Shown piece by piece: positions 43,628-52,946 of a stretch of 64,000 nucleotides of DNA. Every line of letters begins with the position of its first letter. The first letter of the stretch is position 1. Under the pieces are notes generated by a model. The model worked only from the letters and a program-made list of their open reading frames with translations. It searched no databases and was not told the DNA's origin. The position numbers and the translations under genes were made by a program. Source of the stretch: Microbacterium dextranolyticum (GTDB lineage: Bacteria > Actinomycetota > Actinomycetes > Actinomycetales > Microbacteriaceae); contig NZ_JAFBBR010000001.1 of assembly GCF_016907295.1 (NCBI RefSeq), positions 2,108,001-2,172,000 of the forward strand. The letters are read 5' to 3'.

Positions 43628-44623
43628 TCAGGATCGATTTTCCTCTGAGCGTCGTTTGCGTCGCTTTTCCTCGTCTGGCAGAAGCGGTGCGGGCAGACTC
43701 GACGCTTCTCCGCTCGCAGCAAGCCGCCATAGCTGCCCATCGAGGAGGGCCCCTTTGCCGTCGCGGCTTGGCACGACACGCGCCGCAACGTATTCCGCGC
43801 GGCTCGGCACGGGAAGGCCGAGTTCCGCCGCGACGTCAGCGTGATATACGCCGCTCATTATCAGATACCCGTCCGGACGCAGCAAATCACGGGCGCCGCC
43901 GTTACCTCGAGCGCGCTTCTGATGATCTAGCTGACGCGCAATCGTCGCGACGGTGGAACGATGTATCAGGAGACCCTCAGCTTCGAGGAACAGTCTCGCG
44001 ACGCGCTCAGCCCCAGACCGACTGTCCAGAATGTGGTTGACGCTGGACTGGGAAAGGCGCAGCAACACGTTCTGAGGCATCGGCGCGTTCCGCCACAACC
44101 ACCGGACGTGCTGTCGACCGAAGGCGCTCAGCCAGCTCTTCTGGTCTCGGTTTCCTTTGCTGCGAGTGGTGAGAAACTCCGGACGCACACGGATTAGGCC
44201 AATCGAGAACTCGGACCGTGGGTCACTGCCAGTGGCCACCAGCGCGATCTTTCCGAAGACCTCCGGAGGGAGCATCCATCGTCCATCGTCCTGGCTCCAC
44301 TTCGCGTCTACATCGTGCCCCGCGATGTTGTAGTCGAGACCACGATCGAGGGGGTCGCCCGGATCACCAGAACCGTCTGCGAACTCAAACTCTCGCTGAG
44401 CATTGATCTCGAAAAGGGTGCCGAAATGAGTCTTCTCTGTCTTCGCGAGCTCTTCCCAACGGTAGCGTCCGGTCTCCGCTCCGTTGTAGATCATGTCGTA
44501 GGTGTGGCGAATGACGCTCGCCCATCTCCTACCTGTCGGATCAAGGCGCAGGAGGGAGCCAGCGACCTCATCAAGTGCCGGGTCATCTATCGGCTCAAAC
44601 CCAGGGAGCACGGAATCAGTCAC
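43628..44623 (-). CDS. NaeI-family type II restriction endonuclease
   Basis: A 331-residue protein matching NaeI: an N-terminal catalytic domain with KTEKTHFGTLFEINAQREFE, DYNIAGHDVDAKWSQ (the D...DxK active-site pattern) and RWMLPPEVFGKIALV, and a C-terminal DNA-binding half with GNGGARDLLRPDGYLIMSGV and YVAARVVPSRDGKG. NaeI itself cuts GCC/GGC and needs a second site as activator; the specificity here is unknown. It converges with the C5 methyltransferase and, with Vsr, forms a restriction-modification unit. 44624-44854 holds no gene. Confidence 0.9.
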   Translation of the reverse strand: MTDSVLPGFEPIDDPALDEVAGSLLRLDPTGRRWASVIRHTYDMIYNGAETGRYRWEELAKTEKTHFGTLFEINAQREFEFADGSGDPGDPLDRGLDYNIAGHDVDAKWSQDDGRWMLPPEVFGKIALVATGSDPRSEFSIGLIRVRPEFLTTRSKGNRDQKSWLSAFGRQHVRWLWRNAPMPQNVLLRLSQSSVNHILDSRSGAERVARLFLEAEGLLIHRSTVATIARQLDHQKRARGNGGARDLLRPDGYLIMSGVYHADVAAELGLPVPSRAEYVAARVVPSRDGKGALLDGQLWRLAASGEASSLPAPLLPDEEKRRKRRSEENRS

Positions 44624-44854
44624 ATTCGTGATCCTACTGAGAGTGTTCTGCGTAGCTCACGCAGACACCACGGACCGGAGCAGTGCGCTTTCGCCTCCGC
44701 CGAACGAGAACGACAATCCGCTCCGCGCCAACGACACGTGTCGACACCCACCCGCATAGCGAGACGTGCCGTCGCGGCGGCGTTGACGCGGCGGCTCGAG
44801 TGTCCGACACTGGCCCGGTACTGTCCGACGAGCCAGGCACGAACGGAGGTCGCG

Positions 44855-45985
44855 ATGGGCAGCATCACCCCATACGAGTCGGCGAGAGGCCGCCGCTACC
44901 GCGTGCGCTACCGCAAGCCGGATCACAGCGAGGCGGAGAAGCGCGGCTTCACGACGATGCGCGAGGCGAAGCTCTACCTCTCGATGGTCACGGTGTCGAA
45001 GTCGAAGGGCGAGTACATCGATCCCGTTGCCTCGCGGGTGCCGGTCATGATGTTCGCCGACAGCTGGCTGCGTTCGAAGCAACCGCCGATGTCGAAGCCG
45101 TCGTACTACATGACGCTCGAGCGGGCGTGGAAGAATCACGTGGCTCCGGTGTGGGCGCACCGGGAGATCTGGTCCATCCGACGCTCGGAGGTCCAGGACT
45201 GGGTATCCGAGCTCGCGACGCAGAAGTCGAGCACCGTCGTAAAACGTGCCCTCGGGGTGCTCGCCGGTATCCTCGACGTCGCGATCGACGACCGTCGCCT
45301 CGCGAGCAATCCCGCGAGGCACATCCGCAATCTCCCGCGGAAGGGTCCCGGTAAGCGACGCGTCTATCTGTCGCATGACCAGGTGGCGACCCTGGCGGCA
45401 TGCTCGGCGCACCCAACCATGGTTCTGACGCTGGCCTATACCGGCCTGCGTTGGGGTGAGGCGACCGGGTTGCGGGTGCGAAGTGTGAACCGGCTGCGCA
45501 AGCGCTTCGTCATCGAAGAGAACGCAGTGATGATCGGCTACGAGATCCACGTCGGCACACCGAAGACGCACGAGAAGCGCTCGGTCCCCTACCCCGATCG
45601 CCTCGCTCCGATGATCGAGCAAGCCTGCGCCGGCAAGGGGCCGGAGGGGCTGCTCTTCGGCGACGGCGTCAACCACATGCGCAACTCGGGCAGCCAGGGC
45701 TGGTTCGCGAACGCAGTGAAGCGCGCGCAAGCGATCGATCCGTCGATCCCTCGACTCACCCCTCACGACCTCCGCCACACCGCCGCGTCACTCGCGATCA
45801 GCTCCGGCGCCAACGTGAAGGCGGTGCAGCGGATGCTTGGCCACGCGTCCGCGGCAATGACCCTCGACACCTACGCCGACCTCTTCGACGACGATCTCGA
45901 TGCCGTCGCATCTCGCCTGAACGACGCCATGCCTCTGATCGCTCTGCCGACGGGTCCTCAAACCCGCTACCGCCGTCCGCAGTGA
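44855..45985 (+). CDS. int: Tyrosine recombinase (integrase) of the island
   Basis: A 376-residue integrase. N-terminal arm-binding domain (MGSITPYESARGRRYRVRYR), SAM-like core-binding domain (about 80-170), and catalytic domain with TGLRWGEATGLRVRSV (first Arg), LTPHDLRHTAASLAISSGAN (HxxR), MLGHASAAMTLDTYADL (His and nucleophile Tyr). ATG 44855 follows GGAGG at 5 nt; a longer frame upstream has no site. It lies about 200 bp from the tRNA-Arg att site and drives integration there. Confidence 0.95.
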   Translation: MGSITPYESARGRRYRVRYRKPDHSEAEKRGFTTMREAKLYLSMVTVSKSKGEYIDPVASRVPVMMFADSWLRSKQPPMSKPSYYMTLERAWKNHVAPVWAHREIWSIRRSEVQDWVSELATQKSSTVVKRALGVLAGILDVAIDDRRLASNPARHIRNLPRKGPGKRRVYLSHDQVATLAACSAHPTMVLTLAYTGLRWGEATGLRVRSVNRLRKRFVIEENAVMIGYEIHVGTPKTHEKRSVPYPDRLAPMIEQACAGKGPEGLLFGDGVNHMRNSGSQGWFANAVKRAQAIDPSIPRLTPHDLRHTAASLAISSGANVKAVQRMLGHASAAMTLDTYADLFDDDLDAVASRLNDAMPLIALPTGPQTRYRRPQ

Positions 45986-46111
45986 AAGCCAAGAGCAGAT
46001 TGCTCAGCTTCCCGAAGGTGCTCGACCCGGGAAATCGGCTCGGGTTGCGAGGCTTTGAGGATCCGATTGAAGCCCTCAGAAGCGCCTTGCTTTCGGCTCA
46101 TAGGTTTCTCA

Positions 46112-46133
46112 AATGCGGGCAAAAAGCGGGCAA
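46112..46133. repeat. Candidate integrase arm-binding repeat, right end
   Basis: Identical 22 bp to 24378-24399, same orientation, about 60 bp from attR. See the left-end copy. Confidence 0.65.
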
Positions 46134-46191
46134 AACGCGATCCTGAGAGGTCTGACGACGGAAGAAATACCTGGTCAAGAGCAAAAAGATG

Positions 46192-46266
46192 TGGTGCCCC
46201 TGGAGGGATTCGAACCCCCGACCCGCTCCTTAGGACGGAGTGGCTCTTCCACTGAGCTACAGAGGC
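46192..46266 (-). tRNA. tRNA-Arg (anticodon CCU), CCA encoded
   Basis: The reverse strand gives a 75-nt cloverleaf beginning gcctctgtagctcag and ending ccaggggcacca. The acceptor 7-bp stem (with one G:U), D stem gctc/gagc, anticodon loop gtcctaa (anticodon cct) and T arm ggttcgaatcc are visible; the first anticodon-stem pair is A-C. Its 3' end forms the island attR (46193-46215), and integration has kept the gene intact. Confidence 0.93.
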
Positions 46267-46342
46267 TGGCCCTTCGAGTTTAGCGTTGCGGCCAGTGCGA
46301 TCCACCCGGACACCCACAAGACGAACCCGAGCACGACACGAC

Positions 46343-47143
46343 TCAGCCGACGCGGCGGAACAGGCGCGCGGCGAGCAGCGACGTCGCCCCGATGGTCACG
46401 GCGATCGCGACCAGCCCCGCAAGCGTCGACACCTCGGGCGGCGCGTCTCCCCCGGCGACCGCGAGGTAGGCGACGCCGAAGGCGCAGGCCGAGACAATCG
46501 ATGCCACGACGAGCAACCCGACCGTTCCGGCGATGCCGTGTCGTGGTGTGGCGGCGGCGGGGCGCAACGGCGCGAGCACAGCTCCCCCGAGAAAGACGAA
46601 GATCGCCACGACGAGGATGCCTCCGACGACATCACTGGGCCGGTGCCACTGGTTGCCGACCAGCAGTGCGCCGATCGCGATGAGCACCGCGGCTCCGACG
46701 GCGGCGATCAGAGGGCGCAGCCGTGGCGCACACACGAGGAACAGGGCGAACACCGCCGAGGCCGCCACCGTCGTATGCCCCGAGGGGAACGAGTTGTGCC
46801 ACTCTCCGGTCGCGCCGTTGTCGGGCCGGCTCAGCAGCTCGTGCTTCAACAGCTGCGTCGTCAGGTTCGACGCCGTGACGACGGCGAGCGCGACGACGGT
46901 CGTCAGCACCTGGCGACGCAGCAAACCGATAACGACGGCCAGCACGACGATGCCGGCGCTGACGAGCGGCACCGCATCGAGGGCATCCGCGAATCGCGTC
47001 GCGGCGGCGAACTGCGCTCCGATCCGTGCCTGCTCATCGAGCAGCTGACCCATGTAGCCGTGCACGAAGAAGAGGTAGAACCCGACGAACGCCACCACGA
47101 GCCCGGCGGCGATCGCCAGAAAGTGCCAGGAACGAACGGTCAT
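46343..47143 (-). CDS. PAP2-family membrane phosphatase
   Basis: A 266-residue membrane protein with about six transmembrane segments and the three phosphatase motifs: KHELLSRPD, SFPSGHTT and GNQWHRPSDVVGG (catalytic His residues in the last two). Such enzymes dephosphorylate phosphatidate or undecaprenyl pyrophosphate at the membrane. ATG 47143 is the more likely start; an ATG at 47185 would add a Cys-rich leader without a site. Confidence 0.88.
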   Translation of the reverse strand: MTVRSWHFLAIAAGLVVAFVGFYLFFVHGYMGQLLDEQARIGAQFAAATRFADALDAVPLVSAGIVVLAVVIGLLRRQVLTTVVALAVVTASNLTTQLLKHELLSRPDNGATGEWHNSFPSGHTTVAASAVFALFLVCAPRLRPLIAAVGAAVLIAIGALLVGNQWHRPSDVVGGILVVAIFVFLGGAVLAPLRPAAATPRHGIAGTVGLLVVASIVSACAFGVAYLAVAGGDAPPEVSTLAGLVAIAVTIGATSLLAARLFRRVG

Positions 47144-47241
47144 CCATCGATGCTCGCACGCGCACCCGGACGAACGCCCAGACACGCGGCGGAGCTTCCT
47201 GTGCGCTCCCTAGGGATCGACACTGGCGTTAGAGTCGCCGG

Positions 47242-48123
47242 ATGAGACCGCCCGTGGCCCCGCGCCGCCGCTCACGATCGGTGACGGTCGCACTGGTGGG
47301 CATCTTCCTCGTCACCGGGTGCGCTGCCACGACCACGAACGGCGAGAGCGCGCCTCCCCCGGCGAGCGCCACCGCGACATCCCCGGCGACGTCTTCACCC
47401 GGCGACGTGACGCTCCCACCCGCCGGCGCCGGGTTCGACTACCAACTCGGGGGCGCCTACGCCCCGCCGCCCGGTGTGACCGTCGTCGCCCGTGACCGCA
47501 CCGCGCCACCGGCCGCGGGTACGTATGGCATCTGCTACGTCAACGCGTTCCAGACCCAACCCGGCGAAGCATCCTCCTGGCCGTTTGACCTCTTGCTCAC
47601 CGACGCCTCCAGCCACCCCGTCGTCGACCCGGGCTGGCCCGACGAGGTGATCGTCGACTCCCGCAAGAGCGACCGGGTCGCCGCGGTCGTCACCCCCTGG
47701 ATCCACGGCTGCGCCGACGCGGGCTACCGGGCCGTCGAGTTCGACAACCTCGACACCTACACGCGCACCGGCGGCACCCTCACCCGCGACGACAACCTGC
47801 GCCTCGCTCGGCTGCTCGTCACGGCGGCACACCGTGCTGGCCTCGCTGCCGCGCAGAAGAACGCCGCCGAGGATGCCCCGCTGCTGCACGACCAGGCGGG
47901 CTTCGACTTCGCGGTTGCCGAAGAATGCGCGGCGCACGACGAGTGCGCCGCCTACACCGACGTGTACGGCGCGCACGTCCTCGCGATCGAGTACCCCGAC
48001 ACCCTCGACGCCCCGCTCGCGGAGGTCTGCGCGCGAGCAGACCGGCCCGCTTCGCTCATCCTCCGCGACCGGATGCTCGTGGCGCCGGGAACCCCCGGCT
48101 ACCGCTACGAGACCTGCCGCTGA
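47242..48123 (+). CDS. GH114-like lipoprotein (endo-alpha-1,4-polygalactosaminidase family)
   Basis: A 293-residue lipoprotein with a signal peptide and lipobox VTGC near residue 28, a Thr/Pro/Ser linker, and a GH114/TIM-barrel-like domain: FDYQLGGAYAPPPGVTVVAR, GICYVNAFQTQPGEASSW, then GYRAVEFDNLDTYTRTGG and FAVAEECAAHDEC. The Asp/Glu in VEFDN are the probable catalytic residues. It may hydrolyse an exopolysaccharide outside the cell. Substrate is inferred from family. Confidence 0.82.
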   Translation: MRPPVAPRRRSRSVTVALVGIFLVTGCAATTTNGESAPPPASATATSPATSSPGDVTLPPAGAGFDYQLGGAYAPPPGVTVVARDRTAPPAAGTYGICYVNAFQTQPGEASSWPFDLLLTDASSHPVVDPGWPDEVIVDSRKSDRVAAVVTPWIHGCADAGYRAVEFDNLDTYTRTGGTLTRDDNLRLARLLVTAAHRAGLAAAQKNAAEDAPLLHDQAGFDFAVAEECAAHDECAAYTDVYGAHVLAIEYPDTLDAPLAEVCARADRPASLILRDRMLVAPGTPGYRYETCR

Positions 48124-48130
48124 GCGCGGC

Positions 48131-49879
48131 TCAGTCCTCCGAGGTCGACCCGCCGAACAGACGGCGGAAGACGTTCGTGTCGGCGAGATCGATCAACTCA
48201 TCACCGCGCCCCGACAGGATCGTCTTCAGCGCCCACACCGAGAAGCCCTTCATCTGCGCCGCCGTGATCGCCGGCGGCATCGACAGCTCTTCGCGCGCCG
48301 TGACGACGTCGACGAGCACCGGGCCATCGGTGGCGAGAGCCTCGGTCAGCGCTCCGCGGAGATCCGCCCCCTTCTCCACCCGGATGCCCTTGACGCCGAG
48401 AGACTCGGCGACCGCGGCGAAGTTCGGATTGTCGAGCTGCGTGCCGAAGTTGACGATGCCCGCCGCCTTCATCTCGAGCTCGACGAAGTTCAGCGACGCG
48501 TTGTTGAACACCACGATCTTGATCGGCAGGTCGTTCTGGCGGATCGACAGCAAATCGCCCATCAGCATCGCGAGGCCCCCGTCGCCGGCGAGCGCGATCA
48601 CCTGCCGCGAACGGTCGGCCGCCTGCGCGCCGAGCGCCTGCGGCATCGCGTTCGCCATCGACCCGTGCAGGAACGAGCCGAGCAGCCGGCGCTGCCCGTT
48701 CATGGTCAGATACCGCGCCGCCCAGATGACCGGGCTTCCCACATCGGCGGTGAACACGGCATCCGGCGCCGACAGCTCGTCGAGCAGACGCGCCACGTAC
48801 TGCGGGTGGATCGGGGCCTTGCCGTCGTCGACGGCCAGCTCGTCCAGGGTCTTCCGCGCCTTGCGGTAGTGCGCGACGGCATCGTCGACGTGCGTGGGGC
48901 TGCGCCCGTCATCGATGAGCGGAGTCAGTTCGATCGCGGTCTCACGCACCCCGCCGACGAGGCCGAGATCGATCGGCGTGCGCCGCCCCAACTGCTCGCC
49001 CCGAAGGTCCACCTGGATGATCGTCGCCTTCGCGGGGAAGAACTGCCGGTAGGGAAAATCGGTGCCGAGCATCAGCAGCACGTCGCACTTCTCCATCGCG
49101 CGGTACCCCGACGAGAAGCCGAGAAGTCCCGTCATCCCCACGTCGTAGGGGTTCTCCCACTCGATGTGCTCCTTGCCGCGCAGGGCGTGCACGATCGGCG
49201 CCTGCAGCTTTGCGGCGAGCGCGACCACCTGGTCGTGCGCGCCCGCGACACCCGCTCCGGCGAGGATCGTGACCTTCTTCGCGCCGTTGAGGATCTCGGC
49301 CGCCTTCTGCAGGTCGCCCGAGTCGGGCAGCACGCGCGAGCGGGTCGCCGTGATCGCCGCGGTGGGACGACGCTCCGGGGCATCCTGGAAGAACACGTCG
49401 CCGGGAACGACGACAACCGCGACGCCGCGCTTCTCGACCGCGGTGCGCATCGCGATCTCGAGCACCCAGGGCAGCTGCGCCGGGTCGCCGACGAGCTCGG
49501 AGTAGACGCTGCACTCGCGGAAGAGCTCCTGCGGGTGCGTCTCTTGGAAGTACGCGCTGCCGATCTCGGCCGACGGGATGTGCGAGGCGATCGCCAGCAC
49601 CGGCACCCGGTTGCGGTTCGCGTCGAAGAGGCCGTTGATGAAGTGCAGGTTGCCGGGTCCGCACGACCCCGCGACGACGGCGAGTTCGCCGTTCAGCTCG
49701 GCATCCGCCCCCGCAGCGAACGCGGCCGCCTCTTCGTGCCGCATGTGCAGCCATCGGATGCCTCCGTCGCGCCGCAGCGCGTCGGTGAAGGCGTTCAGCG
49801 AGTCACCGGGAAGGCCCCACACCCGATCCACGCCGGCCCGCTTGAGAGTTTCGATGAAGAAGTCTGCAACGTTCGCCAT
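48131..49879 (-). CDS. poxB: Pyruvate dehydrogenase (quinone) / pyruvate oxidase
   Basis: A 582-residue ThDP enzyme of the PoxB group: N-terminal Glu site (MRHEEAAAFAAGADAELNGE), FAD-binding middle domain, and the ThDP motif GDGGLAMLMGDLLSIRQND ending in NNAS. PoxB oxidatively decarboxylates pyruvate to acetate and CO2, passing electrons to quinone at the membrane. It thus makes the acetate that ActP can recover. It converges with the lipoprotein gene 7 bp away. Length and motifs fit well. Confidence 0.93.
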   Translation of the reverse strand: MANVADFFIETLKRAGVDRVWGLPGDSLNAFTDALRRDGGIRWLHMRHEEAAAFAAGADAELNGELAVVAGSCGPGNLHFINGLFDANRNRVPVLAIASHIPSAEIGSAYFQETHPQELFRECSVYSELVGDPAQLPWVLEIAMRTAVEKRGVAVVVVPGDVFFQDAPERRPTAAITATRSRVLPDSGDLQKAAEILNGAKKVTILAGAGVAGAHDQVVALAAKLQAPIVHALRGKEHIEWENPYDVGMTGLLGFSSGYRAMEKCDVLLMLGTDFPYRQFFPAKATIIQVDLRGEQLGRRTPIDLGLVGGVRETAIELTPLIDDGRSPTHVDDAVAHYRKARKTLDELAVDDGKAPIHPQYVARLLDELSAPDAVFTADVGSPVIWAARYLTMNGQRRLLGSFLHGSMANAMPQALGAQAADRSRQVIALAGDGGLAMLMGDLLSIRQNDLPIKIVVFNNASLNFVELEMKAAGIVNFGTQLDNPNFAAVAESLGVKGIRVEKGADLRGALTEALATDGPVLVDVVTAREELSMPPAITAAQMKGFSVWALKTILSGRGDELIDLADTNVFRRLFGGSTSED

Positions 49880-50005
49880 GCCTCCACGCTAGCCCTGTGA
49901 CGAGGTGGACGAGTGCGGGTGGCGCGGCGTGCTGGGCGTTCGCACAGGTGTCGGGCGCGGAACGGCGTGACCGCGCCGCGGCTCATACGGCGACCGCAGG
50001 GCGGC

Positions 50006-50902
50006 TCACACGGCCGGCAGCAGAGCGGTGCGAACCAGCTGCACGAGTGCTTCGGCCGCCGAGCTGAGGGGGCGCCGTCGCGCCCACGCGAGCGATAGGT
50101 CGAACGGCGGAACGGCGTCCGCCGCGGACACGACACGTGTGCCCGTGATCGCCCCCGCGACGGCGAACCGCGGCACGAGCGCGAGCCCGAGGCCCTGCGG
50201 CACGTACTGCGCCGCCGTGGAGATCTCCGCCACCTCGATCAGCACCCGGCGCGACACCCCGGCGTGCGCGAACGCATCGTCGACGATGCGCCGCGACCCG
50301 TACCCGGGCGGCAGATCGATGAACCGCTCACCTTCGAGCTCGTCGAGGCCGACGACGTCGCGACCGGCGAGCGGGTGAGCCTCGGGCACGACCAGCGCGT
50401 ACGGCGACGAGGCGACGATCTCGCCCTGCAGCGTGGCCGGCAGCCCGTCCACGGCGGCGAGCAGCGCCAGGTCGATCTCTCCCCGCTCGAGCTGCGCGAC
50501 GAGGCCAGACGAGCCCAGACCCGTCGCGCGCAGCTGCAACACGACGGCCGGATGCCTCGCGTGAAACGCACCGAGCAGGCTCGGCACGTCGACGAGGTCG
50601 ACACCGGTCATGAGACCGACCGTCACGGTGCCGCGCAGCTCCGTCCCTGCGGCGGCGACGGCCTCGCCGATCTCGCGCATCCTCTCGAGCACGTCGCGCG
50701 AGCGCGCGAGCAGCTCCTCGCCCGCCCCCGTCAGCCTGATCTGCCGATGAGAACGGTCGAAGAGCGCGACGCCCAGCTCTCGTTCGAGCTCGCGCACCGT
50801 GGTCGACACCGCGGACTGCGCGAGCAGCAGCCGGTCGGCGGCGCGGGTGAAGCTCATCTCCTGCGCGACGGCGACGAAGACCGAGAGGTGGCGGACATCC
50901 AT
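50006..50902 (-). CDS. alsR: LysR-family regulator, probably of alsSD
   Basis: A 298-residue LysR protein: N-terminal winged HTH (MDVRHLSVFVAVAQEMSFTR, AADRLLLAQSAVSTTVRELE) and a periplasmic-binding-like effector domain (TVTVGLMTGVDLVDVPSLLG onward). ATG 50902 is the only fitting start; the frame runs on upstream without sense. It is divergent from alsS (163 bp between them), the classic place of AlsR, which activates acetoin synthesis in response to acetate. Role inferred from position. Confidence 0.88.
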   Translation of the reverse strand: MDVRHLSVFVAVAQEMSFTRAADRLLLAQSAVSTTVRELERELGVALFDRSHRQIRLTGAGEELLARSRDVLERMREIGEAVAAAGTELRGTVTVGLMTGVDLVDVPSLLGAFHARHPAVVLQLRATGLGSSGLVAQLERGEIDLALLAAVDGLPATLQGEIVASSPYALVVPEAHPLAGRDVVGLDELEGERFIDLPPGYGSRRIVDDAFAHAGVSRRVLIEVAEISTAAQYVPQGLGLALVPRFAVAGAITGTRVVSAADAVPPFDLSLAWARRRPLSSAAEALVQLVRTALLPAV

Positions 50903-51065
50903 ACCTCGATCATGCCCGCCTGGGCGCTCCGCAAGGAATCGTCGCCGGACATCGCCTGACGCGGCCGTCGCGCAGCGCATCGCCCGCGGACCCATCTGCG
51001 AATCAGAACAGTCACATCGTGATCGCCGTCTTCCTCGCCGACGGCGCCGGGCAGACCATGGAGGC

Positions 51066-52841
51066 ATGAGCATCGCACCGGTCATCTCCCCCGCACCGTC
51101 GACCGCCCCGGCCGCGCCCTCCGCCGTGACCCCCAACGCGACGGCCCCCGTGCTCGACCGCGCCGCCGATCGAGTCGTTGAAGTGCTCCGCGCCCACGGC
51201 GTGCGCTGGGTGTTCGGCGTGCCCGGCGCCAAGATCGACCCGGTGTTCGACGCCCTCGCCGCCGTGCAGGGCGAGCCCGGAGCACCCCTGCTGGTCACCT
51301 GCCGCACCGAGCAGAACGCCGTCTTCATGGCCGCCGCGATCGGGCGCCTCACCGGCATCCCGGGCGTCGTCCTCGTCACGAGCGGCCCCGGCACCACGAA
51401 CCTCGCGACGGGTCTTCTCACGGCCACGACCGAAGGCGACCCCGTCGTCGCGATCTGCGGGGCGGTCTCGCGGTCGCAGCACCTCAAGCGCGCCCACCAG
51501 GCGATGGATGCCGTCGGCATGCTCCAGACCGTCACCGTCTCGGCCTGCGAGGTGACTTCTCCCGACAACGTCGCCGAGGCGATCGTCAACGCGTTCCGCG
51601 CCGCGACGCGCGAGCCGCGCGGCGCCGCCGCGGTCGTCCTCCCCTACGACGTGTCGACCGCGCCGAGCGCGATCGGGTTCTCCGACCCGATCGTTCCGGC
51701 GGCCGTGGGCGGTGCCGCACGGGCATCCATCGCCGATGCCGCCGCGCTCCTGCGCGAGGCCCGCTTTCCCGTGATCCTCGCGGGTGCGCGCAGCGGCGCG
51801 CCCGAGGCGGTGGCCGCGCTCCACGAACTGCTGCGGGTCACCGACCTGCCCGTCGTCGAGACCTTCCAAGCGGCCGGCATCGTCTCGCGCGAACTCGAAG
51901 ACCACTACCTCGGGCGCGTCGGCTTCGCCCGCAACCAGCCGGGCGACGTGCTCCTGCACCACGCCGACCTCGTCCTCACGCTCGGCTACGACCCGGTCGA
52001 GTTCGTCCCCGCCGAATGGAACCTGGGCAACGCGCGTCGGCTCATCCACCTCGACACCGCGTCGGCCGACATCGACAACGACTACCGGCCGACGGTCGAG
52101 CTCGTCGGCGATCTCGCCACGACGCTGCACGATCTGACGGCTGCGCTGCTCGCCGTCGGCGGGCTCCACCCGCGCGGCACCGACGCCGAGCACATCGTCG
52201 CCCGCGAGCGCACTCGCCTCGCCGAGAACACCGACCTGGGCGACCCCGACCACGACGATGCCTTCGGACTCGACCCCGTGGCTGTGGTCGCCGGCATCCA
52301 GAAAGCCCTTCCCGATTCGGCCACGGTCCTCTGCGACGTGGGCTCGAACTACCTGTACATGGCGCGTCACTTCCGCACGTATCGCGCGCGGTCGCTGATG
52401 TTCTCCAACGGCCAGCAAACCCTCGGCGTCGCCCTGCCGTGGGCGATCGCGGCGAGCCTGGCCGACGCGGGAGACCCCGTGCTGTCGGTATCGGGCGACG
52501 GAGGATTCCTGTACTCGGCCGTCGAGCTCGAAACCGCCGTCCGCCTCGGAACGCAGTTCACCCACGTCGTCTTCAACGACTCGGCCTACGACATGGTCGC
52601 CTTCCAGCAGGTCGAGAAGTACGGGCGCACCGCCGCCGTCGAGCTCGGTGCGTACGACGTGGTCGCCTTCGCCGAATCCTTCGGCGCGCACGGCCACCGC
52701 GTCACCCGCATCGAAGACCTCGTGCCGACGATCATCGCCGCCCTCGCCGAAGACGGACCGTCCGTCATCGACGTGCCGGTCGACTACCGTGACAATCTGC
52801 GGCGCCTCGGCGGCGACCTGCTCGCCGACGTGCTGCTGTAA
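51066..52841 (+). CDS. alsS: Catabolic acetolactate synthase
   Basis: A 591-residue ThDP enzyme joining two pyruvates to alpha-acetolactate. It shows TCRTEQNAVFMAAAIGRLTG with the catalytic Glu, the central domain, and the ThDP/Mg motif GDGGFLYSAVELETAVRLGT with NDSAYDM. It lacks an ilvN partner and is followed 105 bp later by acetolactate decarboxylase, so it is the catabolic AlsS. ATG 51066 follows ccatggaggc. It is divergent from a LysR regulator. Together they turn excess pyruvate into neutral acetoin. Confidence 0.93.
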   Translation: MSIAPVISPAPSTAPAAPSAVTPNATAPVLDRAADRVVEVLRAHGVRWVFGVPGAKIDPVFDALAAVQGEPGAPLLVTCRTEQNAVFMAAAIGRLTGIPGVVLVTSGPGTTNLATGLLTATTEGDPVVAICGAVSRSQHLKRAHQAMDAVGMLQTVTVSACEVTSPDNVAEAIVNAFRAATREPRGAAAVVLPYDVSTAPSAIGFSDPIVPAAVGGAARASIADAAALLREARFPVILAGARSGAPEAVAALHELLRVTDLPVVETFQAAGIVSRELEDHYLGRVGFARNQPGDVLLHHADLVLTLGYDPVEFVPAEWNLGNARRLIHLDTASADIDNDYRPTVELVGDLATTLHDLTAALLAVGGLHPRGTDAEHIVARERTRLAENTDLGDPDHDDAFGLDPVAVVAGIQKALPDSATVLCDVGSNYLYMARHFRTYRARSLMFSNGQQTLGVALPWAIAASLADAGDPVLSVSGDGGFLYSAVELETAVRLGTQFTHVVFNDSAYDMVAFQQVEKYGRTAAVELGAYDVVAFAESFGAHGHRVTRIEDLVPTIIAALAEDGPSVIDVPVDYRDNLRRLGGDLLADVLL

Positions 52842-52946
52842 CACCGCCCGCCGGGCGGCGAGCGCACCCTGTCTCGTCGTCCGACCCGCCCGGGCACACC
52901 CTGCCCCACCCCTCGCACCCGCCCTCGCCTCACAAAGGAACGCGAC

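Larger units (their letters stand above)
24242..46215. mobile_element. Integrative (probably mobilisable) element in tRNA-Arg(CCU), defence cargo
   Basis: A 22-kb region bounded by a 23-bp direct repeat (ggtgcccctggagggattcg...) at 24242-24264 and 46193-46215. The right copy is the 3' end of an intact tRNA-Arg gene. A tyrosine integrase abuts the tRNA, an excisionase-like gene and a candidate regulator lie near the far end, and a MobF-type relaxase lies inside. No type IV secretion genes are present, so it would need a helper to transfer. Its cargo is a CorA-like/NTPase pair, a DISARM-like operon and a NaeI-type restriction system. Many genes have lower GC than the flanks. Confidence 0.9.
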
